The notes below the pieces were generated by a model. That model was not told where the DNA came from. It did no database searches and saw nothing but the letters and a program-made list of their open reading frames with translations. Position numbers and translations under genes: made by a program. A stretch of DNA of 64,000 nt from Beta vulgaris subsp. vulgaris (taxonomy: Eukaryota > Streptophyta > Magnoliopsida > Caryophyllales > Amaranthaceae), in contig NC_079206.1 of NCBI RefSeq assembly GCF_026745355.1, positions 27,143,617 to 27,207,616 on the forward strand, in the 5' to 3' direction. This document shows, one piece after another, positions 10,780 to 21,258 of the stretch (its first letter is position 1; each line of letters starts with the position of its first letter).

Positions 10780-11179
10780 TTGACATCCCACATCCACTTT
10801 ACCTTCACCCATATGATGGACCTAACTCCCTGGTTATTCAGAAGCTACAAGGTGCTCAAGACTACATGCCATGACACAGATCTATGGAAATAAGCTTGTT
10901 TGCCAAGAGAAAGTTGGGATTTGCGACTGGGAGTGTGAATAAATACAAAAAGGATGAAGCAAAGGCAGAACCGTGAGAAACTTGCAACAACATGGTGATA
11001 GCATCGATTCATGCATCCATTTCAGAATCCATCAAAACTCGGTGTTGTATGTAAGCATAACAAAGGAAGTGTGGAAGCAACTTGAAACCAGGTTTCATGT
11101 AACTAATGGGTCACACAAATATAAGCTGGATAAAGAAATTTATGAAACTCAGGAAAATGGAATGAGTGTGAATGAGTAT
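10780..11179 (+). pseudogene. Copia C gag, N-terminal part
   Basis: The frame DIPHPLYLHPYDGPN at about 10782, followed by RSMEISLFAKRKLGFATGSVN, matches the N-terminal gag domain of plant copia elements. After frame damage near 10965 it continues as FRIHQNSVLYVSITKEVWKQL and KYKLDKEIYETQENGMSVNEY. It is cut at 11179 by copia D and resumes at 17206. One in-frame stop lies near 10873. The start codon is not clear. Confidence 0.75.
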
Positions 11180-11924
11180 TGTTGGAACAAGAGTTTCGCA
11201 AAGGCGGATTTAGATAACTTTCAAGGTTGTGCCGTGATAGGAGATCACTGACTTGAAAGCAATTACGGCCCGACAATGGTGGTTATCGATCTTGGCCGGA
11301 ATGCTCCCCAAGGTTTACACAGCAGCTAAGAATGCCACCACTAGCAAACTGAGCTTTAGAGAATAGCACGAAAACCCAGGAAATAGAGAAGAGAAGGGAA
11401 GAGAGAAGAGTGTTTGTTTTTGTGTATCTTTGACTGAACAGAAGGCACTGATTTTATAGGGAAAAATCAGGCCAAAAACGGGCAACAATCAAGACAGAAG
11501 TAATTGGGCGGATAATTAGGGATTGCCATGAATAATGTAACGGTCAAAACGTTACAGAATTCCAATAGCCACACACGCATAGCTCCCGGGTCCAAAACTT
11601 TAGTTAAGTTAAGTTTGGTCCCCAAAGCCCAAAGCCCAAGGCCCAAGGCCCAAGGCCCAAGGCCCAAGGCCCAAGGCCCCAAGGCCCAAGGCCCCAAGGC
11701 CAAGGCCCATGGCCCATGGCCCTGGCCCAGGGCGGGCGGCGCGCGCGCGTGTGTGATAGCAAGCCCAAACCAAACATATCATCCAACCACAAAAGCATCT
11801 CTAGTCACAACTCAATAGATGGAAGGAGGGAGGAAATATATAAACATGAAGAAATTCCCTCCCACAAGCAATGTGGGACAAGCAACAAAAAGAGCCAAGG
11901 CTTTTCCAAGCCTTAACTCCAACA
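11180..11924 (-). repeat. 3' LTR of copia D (with an expanded CCCAAGG minisatellite)
   Basis: 745 bp with ends TGTTGG and CCAACA. It differs from the 5' LTR mainly by a longer CCCAAGG-type array (about 11625-11735). A TATA-like TTTATATATT on the minus strand lies near 11835-11845. A short dyad, AAGGCTT and AAGCCTT, lies near 11898-11918. Confidence 0.9.
11625..11740. repeat. CCCAAGG/GGCCCAA minisatellite in the copia D LTR
   Basis: About a dozen 7-8-bp units are followed by GGCCATGGCCCATGG variants and a GCGC run (about 11737-11750). The 5' LTR keeps only two or three units (about 16972-16995), which accounts for most of the LTR length difference (745 against 672 bp). Confidence 0.9.
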
Positions 11925-11936
11925 ATCCCCCACAAA
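11925..11936 (-). other. Polypurine tract of copia D
   Basis: On the minus strand TTTGTGGGGGAT directly precedes the 3' LTR start TGTTGG, as expected for plus-strand priming. Confidence 0.8.
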
Positions 11937-12462
11937 GGCTCTGAAAAGCAAAAGAAATTCCTGGGTCAGGAAAGGGAAGTACTTAAGCACCAATATCTTT
12001 CGATTTGAATTGATGCATAGTGAAATGAGGCAACAACTTACTATCTGGTGAGTGAATTACTCTTGAACTCACTAGAGTTCCGTTGAGACCCCCACAACAC
12101 ATACCTACCTTAAGATCGTGCAATCTCTCGATACATCACAAGCGCTTTATAGCCATGCGCATTCCTTGGGTCTAATAAGTGCTCTAGAAAGACAGCCCAA
12201 TATTTCATAGAAGGCGGCTTAACCTCCACACTTACGTAGGTAGTCCATCAAGTGTTTCTCAATAACACCACCCCGAAGGGATATGGAACTATTAAGAGCA
12301 AAATGCTCAACCTCTCAATGTATATCCATCAAGTGCGTCTCAGAAGCACCACCAATAGGCTATGGATAAACGTACTACCATGTGTCATAGGGATGGGAAA
12401 TGTAGTGCAAGTTAAGATTTCATGGCTTCGTTTGACCTCAAACGGGTATCCACCATAAGATC

Positions 12463-14043
12463 TCAACTAATGGGCTTTAGCCCCATCCCCCTCGACGACT
12501 CTAGGACAACTCTCCTAGATAACCCCTTAGTAAAGGGGTCCGCAAGATTTCTTTCGGACCTCACATAGTCCAAAGAAATCACCCCATTTTTCAGGAGTTG
12601 TTTGACGACTCCATGTCTGATCCGTATGTGTCTCTTCTTACCATTGTAGACATTGTTCTTAGCAACACCAATGGCTGCTTGAGAATCACAGTGAAGAGAG
12701 ACAGGTGCACCCTGTCCTCCACCTAAAGGAACATCAGACAGCAAGTTTCTCAACCATTCAGCTTCTTGCCCTGCCAACTCGAGGGCAATGAACTCAGACT
12801 CCATGGTGGAACGTGCTATACAAGTCTGTTTCGAAGACTTCCACGATATGCACCACCACCAAGGGTAAACACATAGCCACTAGTTGAACTAATCTCATCA
12901 TTACCAGATACCCAGTTTGCATCACAAAATCCTTCAAGAACAGCAGGAAATTTAGAATAGTGCAAACAAAAATCAACAGTTCCTTTTAGGTATCTGAGAA
13001 GACGATGAAGAGCACTCCAGTGTTCATTACTAGGGTTATGTGTATATCTACTAAGTCTACTCACTGCATAAGCTATGTCAGGTCGAGTACAGTTCATGAG
13101 GTACATCAAACTACCTATGATTTTCGCATATTCACTTTGAGAGACACTTTCACCTAAGTTCTTGGTCAAATGAATACTAGAATCATAGGGAGAACTCACT
13201 GGAACAACATCAAAGGAATTAAACTTTTTAAGCACCTTTTCCACATAATGAGACTGGCTAAGGGAAATGCGACCGGAGACTCTCTTAAGTCTGACTCCTA
13301 AAATCACATCAGCTTCCCCCAAATCTTTCATCTCAAATTTTGAAGAAGGAAAAGTTTAGTATCATTAACCACCTTTAAGTTGTTACCAAAAATCAGCATG
13401 TCATCCACATAAAGACATATAATCACACAATCTGATCCTATCAATTTTGAATAAACACAAGAATCAGAGTTGTTTACAATGAAACCATTTGACACAATAG
13501 TACTATCAAATTTTTCATACCATTGTTTTGGTGCTTGTTTGAGACCATATAAGGACTTCCTCAACTTGCACACTTTATCTTCTTGACCTAGCACCACGAA
13601 ACCCTCAGGTTGAGACATGTAAATCTCCTCCTCTAAGTCACCATTCAGGAAAGCAGTCTTAACATCCATCTGATGTATAACTAAGTCATGAATAGCAGCA
13701 AGAAGCAAGCAGGGTCCTAATGTGGCTATCTTAGTCACAGGAGAATAAGTGTCAAAGTAATCTAGTCCTTTCCTCTGAGTAAAGCCCCTGATGACAAGCC
13801 TAGCTTTAAACCTCTCAATAGTTCCATCAGGTCTCAATTCTTTTTAAAGATCCATTTACTATCTATGGTCTTTGATCCCTTAGGTAAGTCAGTCAACTCC
13901 CAAGTAGAGTTAGACACTATGGAATCTAACTCGCTCTTAATGGCCTCTTTCCAAAAACTGGCATCCACAGATCTCATTGCCTCATCAAAGGTCTTTGGGT
14001 CCTCTTCTATCATGAAAGCATAAACTAGTTCATCACTCAACAA
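12463..14043 (-). pseudogene. Copia D reverse transcriptase and RNase H
   Basis: Read from 14043 down: EEDPKTFDEAMRS and WIFKKN; then [56 protein letters not shown] and the catalytic YVDD (within 13388-13417); then [17 protein letters not shown]; then RNase H with [27 protein letters not shown] and [13 protein letters not shown], stopping at 12463. Three small frameshifts (near 13838, 13330 and 12810) break what would be one frame. Catalytic residues remain, so inactivation is by frameshift. Confidence 0.9.
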
Positions 14044-14472
14044 GTCAACACAAGAACTTTCAGATAGAAAAGCAGTAACAAATCCGAATCGAAGTCTTTT
14101 GCTACTCTAGGTCTCTTACTTCTCCTAGGCTCATCTACGACAGAAGAACTACTAGCATGCATGTCAACTGAACTACTACTCAAAGTCAAATCAACAGGAT
14201 ATCACTAGTAGGTAGAACAAATCATGCGTAGAACAAGTAGATAAATCAACGAGGAGAAGAAAGAAGGCACAGATGCAACATCACCTTTTTTCAAAGGAAA
14301 AACATGTTCAAAAAACTCAGCATCTCTGTACTCACAGATAGACCTATCACTCAAAGACATGAATCTATATGCAGCATGAGCATAACCAATGAAACAGCAT
14401 CAAAAGTCTTAGGTCCTATGTTTGACTTTTTATAGTCAGGAAGCCCAACTTTGGCTAGACACCCCCACACTC
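14044..14472 (-). pseudogene. Copia D integrase-RT linker, degenerate
   Basis: Several short minus-strand frames separate integrase from RT. Serine-rich and basic pieces fit the variable linker of copia pol. Frame breaks prevent a firm translation. Confidence 0.5.
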
Positions 14473-15667
14473 TCAGAAAATCAAGTTTGGAGGATAACCC
14501 TTCCATAGCTCATAAGGGGTCTTATCTAATTTTTTTTGAGGAACTCGGTTAAGAACATGACAAGCTGAAAGAACAGCTTCCCCCCACATTTCATCAGGCA
14601 ACCCAGAACTTACAAGCATAGCATTCATCATATTTTTCAAGGACCTATTTTTCCTTTCAGCTATACCATTTTGTTGGGGTACATAAGGAGCACTAAGTTC
14701 ATGAATGATTCCCAATTTCTCACAATGGTCATTCCAAGAGAAGTTCTCATATTCTCTACCCCTATCAGACCTAACCCTCTTGATTTTCCTATCAAGTTGG
14801 TTTTCTACCTCGGCCTTATACTTCAAAAAAGCTTCCCCTGCCTCACTTTTGGTCTTAAGAAGGTATAACTTAGTGAACCTCGAGTAATCATCAACAAAGG
14901 AAATATACCAGAATTTTCCTCCTCTACTTCTAGTGTTCTGAAAGTCAGCTAAGTCTGTATGAACCAATTCTAGAAGTTGGGTGGTCCTTTGAGTCACGTG
15001 TTTGCAAGGTTTCTTGGTAAATTTTGCTTCAACACAAACAGGACACTTAGAAAACTCGGTTGAGGACAGATTAGGAATCAATTCTAAGGTCCTTAGTCTC
15101 TTAATAGAAGCAACATTCACATGTCCTAATCTACCATGCCATAAATTTAAAGACTCAGCAATATAAGCAGAACCACAAACAGTTTTATTAATAGCAGATA
15201 CAGAAGAAGCAACATTTAAAATAAACAAACCCCCACTCAGATACCCTTTCCCCACAAATTCCCACCACGAGTCATTACAACCTTGTCAGCCTCAAAAACA
15301 ATTTTCAAACCAGCTTTGTTTAACAAGGCACCAGACACTAGGTTACGACGCATAGTAGGAACATACAAGACATTTGAAAGGGAGAGGGTTTTTCCAGAGG
15401 TAAGTTTTAGAGTGACCTTTCCATGTCCAAGCACTCCAGCAGTTGCTGCATTCCCCATGTAGACGCACTCACCTTCTGTTGCATCCTGGAAGTCATGGAG
15501 CAGCTCCTTGTTCGAACAGAAATGCCTTGAAGCCCCGGTGTCCAGAATCCAGTCAGAACGATTTTCGACCAGATTTGCTTCAACACCACAGCAGCAATAA
15601 CATCATCCGAAACAGCAAGGTTAGCTTGAGGAGTTTCTTTTTGGACAAACCTTGGCGTTGAGGACAT
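14473..15667 (-). pseudogene. Copia D protease and integrase
   Basis: The protease active site reads WILDTGASRHF (about 15530-15560) with the catalytic Asp intact, followed by LSNVLYVPTMRRNLVSG. Next is the GAG-pre-integrase zinc region, LWHGRLGHVNVASIKRL and CPVCVEAK (His-His-Cys-Cys). The integrase core follows, with ELVHTDLADFQ, RSDRGREYEN and PQQNGIAERKN supplying the D, D and E residues. The core (15255-14473) is open. Frameshifts near 15450 and 15245 separate it from the protease. Confidence 0.88.
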
Positions 15668-16501
15668 TGGTAAGCCTTATGATCAGGCTTTCCACACACA
15701 TAGCACACAAAGGTCCTCTTTTGAATCTTACCACTTGGTTTGTTCACTTTTCCTTGCTTCTTACCCTTGTTGAATACCTTCTTGCCCTTACCCTTGAACT
15801 TATCAGAACTTGGCGCAGCAACAGATTCCACCAGATTAGCTTTGGAAACATTGACAAGAGCCGAGTCCTGATTATCTTTGATCCGGTTGGCCTCTTCAAT
15901 CCTCATATGGCTGATCAGTTCCTGAAGAGACAGGAACTCTTTCCTATGCTTCAGATTGTTACGGAACTCCCTCCAGGAGGAGGAAATTTTTCCAGCAGAA
16001 CATTAGCCTGGAAAACCTCACAGATTTTCATGTCCTCATTTAGAACATCAGCACATAAATTCGTAGACATGAACTTGGTCCATGACAGGTTTGTCATCAA
16101 CCATTTGGAAAGACAGCCACTTTCCTACAACATATTTCTGTTTCCCAGCATCATCAGCCCCATATTTTTTCTAAGGGCCTCCCAAATCAGTTTAGATGAC
16201 TTATGAACAATAAACAAATCAAACAAATTATTAGTCATCAGATTAAGGAGATGGAAACGAACTGTTTTATTATCTTTTTCATATTTAGAATTTTATCCTC
16301 ATTCTGCTTAATGACAGCAGCAGAAGAGAAAGAAGAATCAGCAGAACCGTAATGGCAGTGGACAGTCATTGAACAGGACATAGTCAATATCCAGTTGCTC
16401 GAAAACATAAGAAGTTTCTGAGCCCAACGTTTGTAGTTATTTCCATCAAGGGACTCAAGTTTGGACAGATGAGCCATTGATTTGGTTGAACTTTCTGCCA
16501 T
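15580..16501 (-). pseudogene. Copia D gag with CCHC zinc knuckle
   Basis: An ATG at 16499-16501 begins MAESSTKSMAHLSKLESLDG, only 27 bases from the LTR, an unusually short leader. The gag core (LDGNNYKRWAQKLL) is followed by frame damage near 16400 and 16240. A basic lysine-rich stretch then leads to the zinc knuckle CYVCGKPDHKAYQC (15664-15705; spacing CX2CX4HX4C), which binds the genomic RNA in family members. The protein then runs into the protease region. Confidence 0.85.
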
Positions 16502-16528
16502 TGCAAATATTAGTAATTGCTTTCAAAT

Positions 16529-17200
16529 TGTTGGAACAAGAGTTTCGCAAAGGCAGAAATAGATAACTTTCAAGGCTGTGCCGTGATAGGAGATCACTGA
16601 CTTGAAAGCAATTACAGCCCGACAATGGTGGTTATCGATCTTGGCCGGAATGCTCCCCAAGGTTTACCAGCAGCTAAGAATGCCACCACTAGAAAACTGA
16701 GCTTTAGAGAATAGCACGAAAACCCAGGAAATAGAGAAGAGAAGGGAAGAGGAAGAGTGTTTGTTTTTGTGTATCTTTGACTGAACAGAAGGCACTGATT
16801 TTATAGGGAAAAATCAGGCCAAAAACGGGCAACAATCAAGACAGAAGTAATTGGGCGGATAATTAGGGATTGCCATGAATAATGTAACGGTCAAAACGTT
16901 ACAGAATTCCAATAGCCACACACGCATAGCTCCCGGGTCCAAAACTTTAGTTAAGTTAAGTTTATTCCCCAAAGCCCAAGGCCCATGGCCCATGGCCCTG
17001 GCCCGGGGCGGGCGGCGCGCGCGCGTGTTTGATAGCAAGCCCAAACCAAACATATCATCCAACCACAAAAGCATCTCTAGTCACAACTCAATAGATGGAA
17101 GGAGGGAGGAAATATATAAACATGAAGAAATTCCCTCCCACAAGCAATGTGGGACAAGCAACAAAAAGAGCCAAGGCTTTTCCAAGCCTTAACTCCAACA
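16529..17200 (-). repeat. 5' LTR of copia D
   Basis: 672 bp with the same ends as the 11180-11924 copy. It carries TTGAAAGCAATTAC at 16602-16615, whose exact reverse complement stands just outside the LTR at 16513-16526, where a primer-binding site would be expected. Confidence 0.9.
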
Positions 17201-17205
17201 AGTAT

Positions 17206-17267
17206 TATAGAAAGATAAAATGCCTCTAGGAAGAACAACACTCCCTAAACCTTCTACGTGCCATCAC
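17206..17267 (+). pseudogene. Copia C gag, middle fragment
   Basis: Continuing the frame of the 11179 end, this piece encodes YRKIKCL, a stop, then EEQHSLNLLRAI. That is the motif following NEYY in copia gags. It ends where gypsy E begins and resumes at about 32885 with MTIEINAFVEALNLQQEEL. Confidence 0.7.
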
Positions 17268-17269
17268 TG

Positions 17270-18565
17270 AAATTTTCCCAAAGGGTTTCTCAATACTACC
17301 TTCTGAACTTCACAATCTATCTTAGCCTTGTAGATATCTAACCAGTTCATCCTAAGAATAACATTTAGGTCTCCCAAATTGAATTCTATTAAATCAGATG
17401 AAAATACACAGTTTTCTATCTTTAGAGGTAATTTTTTAAACAATTTGGTACACCTTATGATCCCCTCAATAGGTATACTGATAGGTAGGTCAATTTCTTC
17501 ATAATCTAATAACCCCATACTCTTAAGGACAGATGATGATACAAAAGAATAAATAGCCCCCGAATAAAACAATGTTTTAAGAAGGACAGGGTTAATAGAA
17601 AAATTACCAGAACTACGTCGGCAGATCTTCCAGCTTACTTGCGACTCATCACGTACAGTTTACCTAGAGCCTTATTTTGGTTGAGGTTCTCATTAGCAAG
17701 CTTACTATAGTAACCTTAGTTGTTCTACGACCCTACAGGCTTAGAATCTTGGTTTCCCGATTGGTTGAAACCTGATCTGTCCTGGTTACTACTCCCATTG
17801 CCATTCTGCTCATTCCTTTCTTTAAAAAGGAATCATACTCCCTACGACCCTTCTTTTGGAAGTAGTTACAACTTACTTGGTCTCCCTTACAATCTCTACT
17901 AGGGTGGTTATTGTTACACTTCTTGTAGTGATACACTCTCTCAGCTCGACCCTTTTTGTGGTTATCCTGGTTGTTCCTCCCTTGGAAATTCTCATTTCCA
18001 TTCCTTTTTCTCTTGAAATTCCCCTGGTTTCCCCCAACATTATAATCCTTCCTTTTCTCACCTACCACTGCATTCTTTTTATCTTGCCTCGACTGGAGTC
18101 CATAAATGTGGGCGGCTCTCCCATACACAATGTCTATGGATGTAAAGGTCTCACCTCCTAACTCCAGGTGTATCTCATCAGTCAACCCTTGCTCAAACCT
18201 CCTAGCCTTTAACTCCTCTGTAGCTACAACCTCAGGTGCAATCCTCGACAATGCTATGAGCTACTCTAATACTCACAGATGGTCAAACTACCCATCCTAA
18301 GGTTAATGAACTCTCGGCCCTTTTGTTTCCTCATAAACGCAGGGTAAAACATCCCCCTGAAGGCATTCACAAAAGCATCCCAAGTGAATCCTTCAACAAC
18401 ACTCAGTCTAGCTCCATTTGCTCTCCACAATAAGTTAACATCATCCTTAAGGTATAACACAACCTGACCCACTCTCATGCCCTCAGGACAGTTCACAGCC
18501 CCAAAGATGTTCTCAAACTCCCTAATCTAGTTTTCTAAGAAAGTAAGATCAGCTTACCCCTTATA
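17270..18565 (-). pseudogene. Gypsy E second unit: gag and protease remnant
   Basis: Read from 18496 down: MNCPEGMRVGQVVLYLKDD, GFTWDAFVNAFRGMFYPAFM and EFINLRMGSLTICEY (gag). Then come ARRFEQGLTDEIHLELGGE and a cysteine/histidine cluster (KCNNNHPSRDC) resembling a zinc knuckle. The protease region has YSGAIYSFVSSSV where the family has D-S-G-A: the catalytic Asp is Tyr. The frame ends at about 17270, at the junction with copia C. It is parallel to 26977-28200 in unit 1. Confidence 0.85.
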
Positions 18566-19811
18566 CACTAGTGGAAAAAAGCTCATCTGATGCGGTCAAA
18601 ATCGGGCTTATTGATGCGGTTTTGGTCCGCATCAGATGGGCCCGCATCAGCTAACCAAAAAACTGATGCGGTTAAAAATCGCATCAGAATAGTGGAATCT
18701 GATGCGATTTTCTACATTGACCGCATCAGATTTTGAGTGTGGTGAAAAATATAAAAACAACGCGCGACTAAACCTAAACCAGAAATCTGACCCAAAACCA
18801 AAACTAAACCAAAAGGAAATCAATCCATAGGCCAAAATATGTAGAGAAATCTAAATACACAAAATTAGCAAATAGCGAAACTATAAATTAGCATAGTGAT
18901 TTACATAAATCAACAAAACAAAAATTAACAGAAAATAACAACTAAATTTCATTACAATTACAAAAAAGACAATAAAAATACAAAGAAATTACAAAAATAC
19001 AATTACAAAAACTAACACCAACTAAACGAAACAATTACTAAAGGAATTAAAAATAAATCTGAATATTCAAGTATTACAAAAATCCAGAAATTAAAAGATG
19101 AAAAAAATAACTTTGAATTTAGAAATTAAATCCTCATCTGCATTTTTCTTCGAAATCCTCATCGAAGTTTTGATGGCTTCGAGCAATCGAGTTTTGACGG
19201 CTTCGAGCAATCGAAATCCTCATCCGCATATGAGTTTTGACAAATTCGAGCAATCAAAATCCTTATCTGCATGTTTTTTCTTCGAAATCGTAACCAATTG
19301 GAAACGGGTCGCGAGTTTTAATGGCGACAAACAAACCCTAAATCACAAAGAATGAAGGCGACGACGACGACAAAAGGTTGGGGGTTGGTTGGTGGTGATT
19401 GTCGTGTGTGGTGTGTGTCGGTGAAAGGGCGAGGAGAGATAGTGAGTTAGTGAGGTGAGGAAAGAGAAGATGGGTAGGTAAGGAGAGAGAAGATGGGGGC
19501 TGGTGAGAGTGAGAGGGGAATGGTGTGAATTTGTATTAGGGTTAGGATGTATTAGGAAGATGGGCCAGCGCGCGGTTTTTCAATTGGGCCAGCGCGCGGT
19601 TTTTCAAAATAATAAGAAATCTGATGCGGTCCACCAAACCGCATCAGATTAAGGAAAAACTGCATCAGATTTCAAATCTGATGCGGTTTTTTTGGACCGC
19701 ATCAAATTTTGTTTGCCAAAATTCCCTCCCATTTTTTGGTTGAATTTCGCATGCGGTTTTACAAAAACCGCATCTGATACTAAGTGAGATATAAGGTTTT
19801 TTCCATTAGTG
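18566..19811. mobile_element. Non-autonomous CACTA transposon G
   Basis: A 1246-bp element with ends CACTAGTGGAAAAAA and, inverted, CACTAATGGAAAAAA. Both ends carry subterminal repeats of TCTGATGCGG and its complement CCGCATCAGA, the presumed transposase-binding sites. The 3-bp target site reads ATA on the left (18563-18565) and AAA on the right (19812-19814). The intact paralogous site at about 28268-28280 in unit 1 (CCCCTTATAGTATGG) confirms the boundaries. There is no transposase; the interior is AT-rich with short repeats near 19140-19320. Confidence 0.92.
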
Positions 19812-19814
19812 AAA

Positions 19815-21258
19815 GTATGGTGGCTTAACCTTAGCTAACCTCTCAAACATGTCCCCAACAGTATCGGGACGCTCAGCTCGGACTCAGTTTTTCCGCCAAG
19901 AGGCGAATAGCAGCAGCTAAGACGTTGTTGTTGTTAGCCATCCTACTACGTGACCTGAAATTAATGTAACTCTACTTTCGGTTTCAATGTAACTTATATG
20001 GCAATCCAAGAAGACAACATTTGATTTGATCAAACAAGATTGCATCAACAAACAATTTCTCAAACAGTTTCAAGTACAACACAAATGTTCTTTAGCAACC
20101 ACATAATCATCCATGAGAAAATATTCACATCAAAACACACACGTGAAAAAAAAAACAAGAATTAATCACATAAAAAATCATAAATAGATTTCCAAGACGT
20201 GCCCAGAATAAATTCTTGCTCACTCGAATAAATAAATATTTAACTTTTATTCTCCAAAAGGGTATTATTAAATAATTGTTGTAACTATAAAATTCTATTA
20301 TCCTAAAAAACCAAAAGTACTATAAAATAAATCTAATCGCTATTGGTCAACTATCCAACATTATTATATTATACTACTTTTTTTTTCTTTAACATAAATA
20401 CATAAATAGTGATCTAAGGTACCCCATTATCATTCTAGTCCTTAGATTCCTTGTACCGTTCAGGCATGAAGATTTCATCTTCAAACTCATCTATGTCCTT
20501 AGTGTTATAATAGACATATCTCTTAGGTCTGGTGTAGTTATTCCCAACACCTTCATCATCAGTTATTATAATCGGATTTTGATAGATTTCTACTCTATTA
20601 ACTTGCCTGGAAGACATGGTTAGAGATCTACAACAAATAAACATATTCCAATAGATATATTTAGTACTCTCCATAAATTTAATTCCTAATAAATAAACAA
20701 TAAGGAGCTACCACCAATAACACATGCACAAGAATATAAATAGTTAGCAGGGAAGAAAAATATAAACATGCTGAACTAATTAACTATTTAATGCAGGCAT
20801 ATAATATTTATATCCTATATGTCTTTCCTATACTACTCATTCTCATAATACAACAAATAAAATAACTAGAAGTATTAAAATAATGAATAGTGATAAATTA
20901 CAATTTTCGACTAAATAATAATAAAATAATAAAAAAATGTCGAACTCAATAAGAGAACCTCCAAAAAGGGAAATAATTTCGACAATTAAAAAAAAATTCG
21001 ACATCTAACAAAATTTCGAACTAACAAAATTTCGAACCTTATGTATTTTTTTTTGGCCCATAAAAAAAATGTCCGAACCTTATTTTGTACTGTTTCCGAA
21101 AAAAAATATTTCTAATAATTTAAAATGATAACGTGTTTCAAAAATTAAATTAACCACAACAAATAAGTAGGAGCTCAATTCTAAGAAATTCATTTAAATA
21201 ACTAGCTAGTTACGCACCTAAAATTTTAAAAATAACCTAAAGCTCCCATATACCACTT
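19815..21258 (-). pseudogene. Gypsy E second unit: gag start, leader and leader ORF
   Basis: The gag start MANNNN lies at about 19940 (minus), followed by a diverged, frame-broken first segment that continues past CACTA G. Upstream is an AT-rich leader with a short frame (20674-20435) containing MSSRQVNRV, NPIIITDDEG, YTRPKRYVYY and FEDEIFMPERYKESKD. That frame is also kept in unit 1. The leader ends at a primer-binding site (21245-21255, TGGTATATGGG on minus) next to the LTR. Confidence 0.7.
21245..21255 (-). other. Primer-binding site of gypsy E, second unit
   Basis: TGGTATATGGG on the minus strand, three bases inside the LTR end, resembles the initiator tRNA-Met site TGGTATCAGAG with mismatches. 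Its presence shows that the 21259-23664 LTR is a 5' LTR for the truncated unit as well as the 3' LTR of unit 1. Confidence 0.65.

Larger units (their letters stand above)
11180..17200 (-). mobile_element. Ty1/copia element D, complete with two LTRs
   Basis: A 6.0-kb minus-strand element bounded by LTRs 11180-11924 and 16529-17200. Both begin TGTTGGAACAAGAG and end AACTCCAACA on the plus strand. A perfect 5-bp target duplication AGTAT flanks it (11175-11179 and 17201-17205), and the interrupted copia C gag frame resumes across it. The minus-strand order is LTR, gag, protease, integrase, RT, RNase H, PPT, LTR. The LTRs look about 97% alike by eye over the non-repetitive part, so it is a fairly recent insertion, although its coding region already has frameshifts. 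Confidence 0.93.

Noticed and set aside
11467..11818. Frames rich in Ala-Leu-Gly-Pro-Trp on both strands
   Set aside because: They are a by-product of the CCCAAGG minisatellite in the copia D LTR.
14671..16206. Plus-strand frames of 60-184 codons in the copia D region
   Set aside because: They lie opposite recognisable copia gag, protease and integrase coding sequence on the minus strand.
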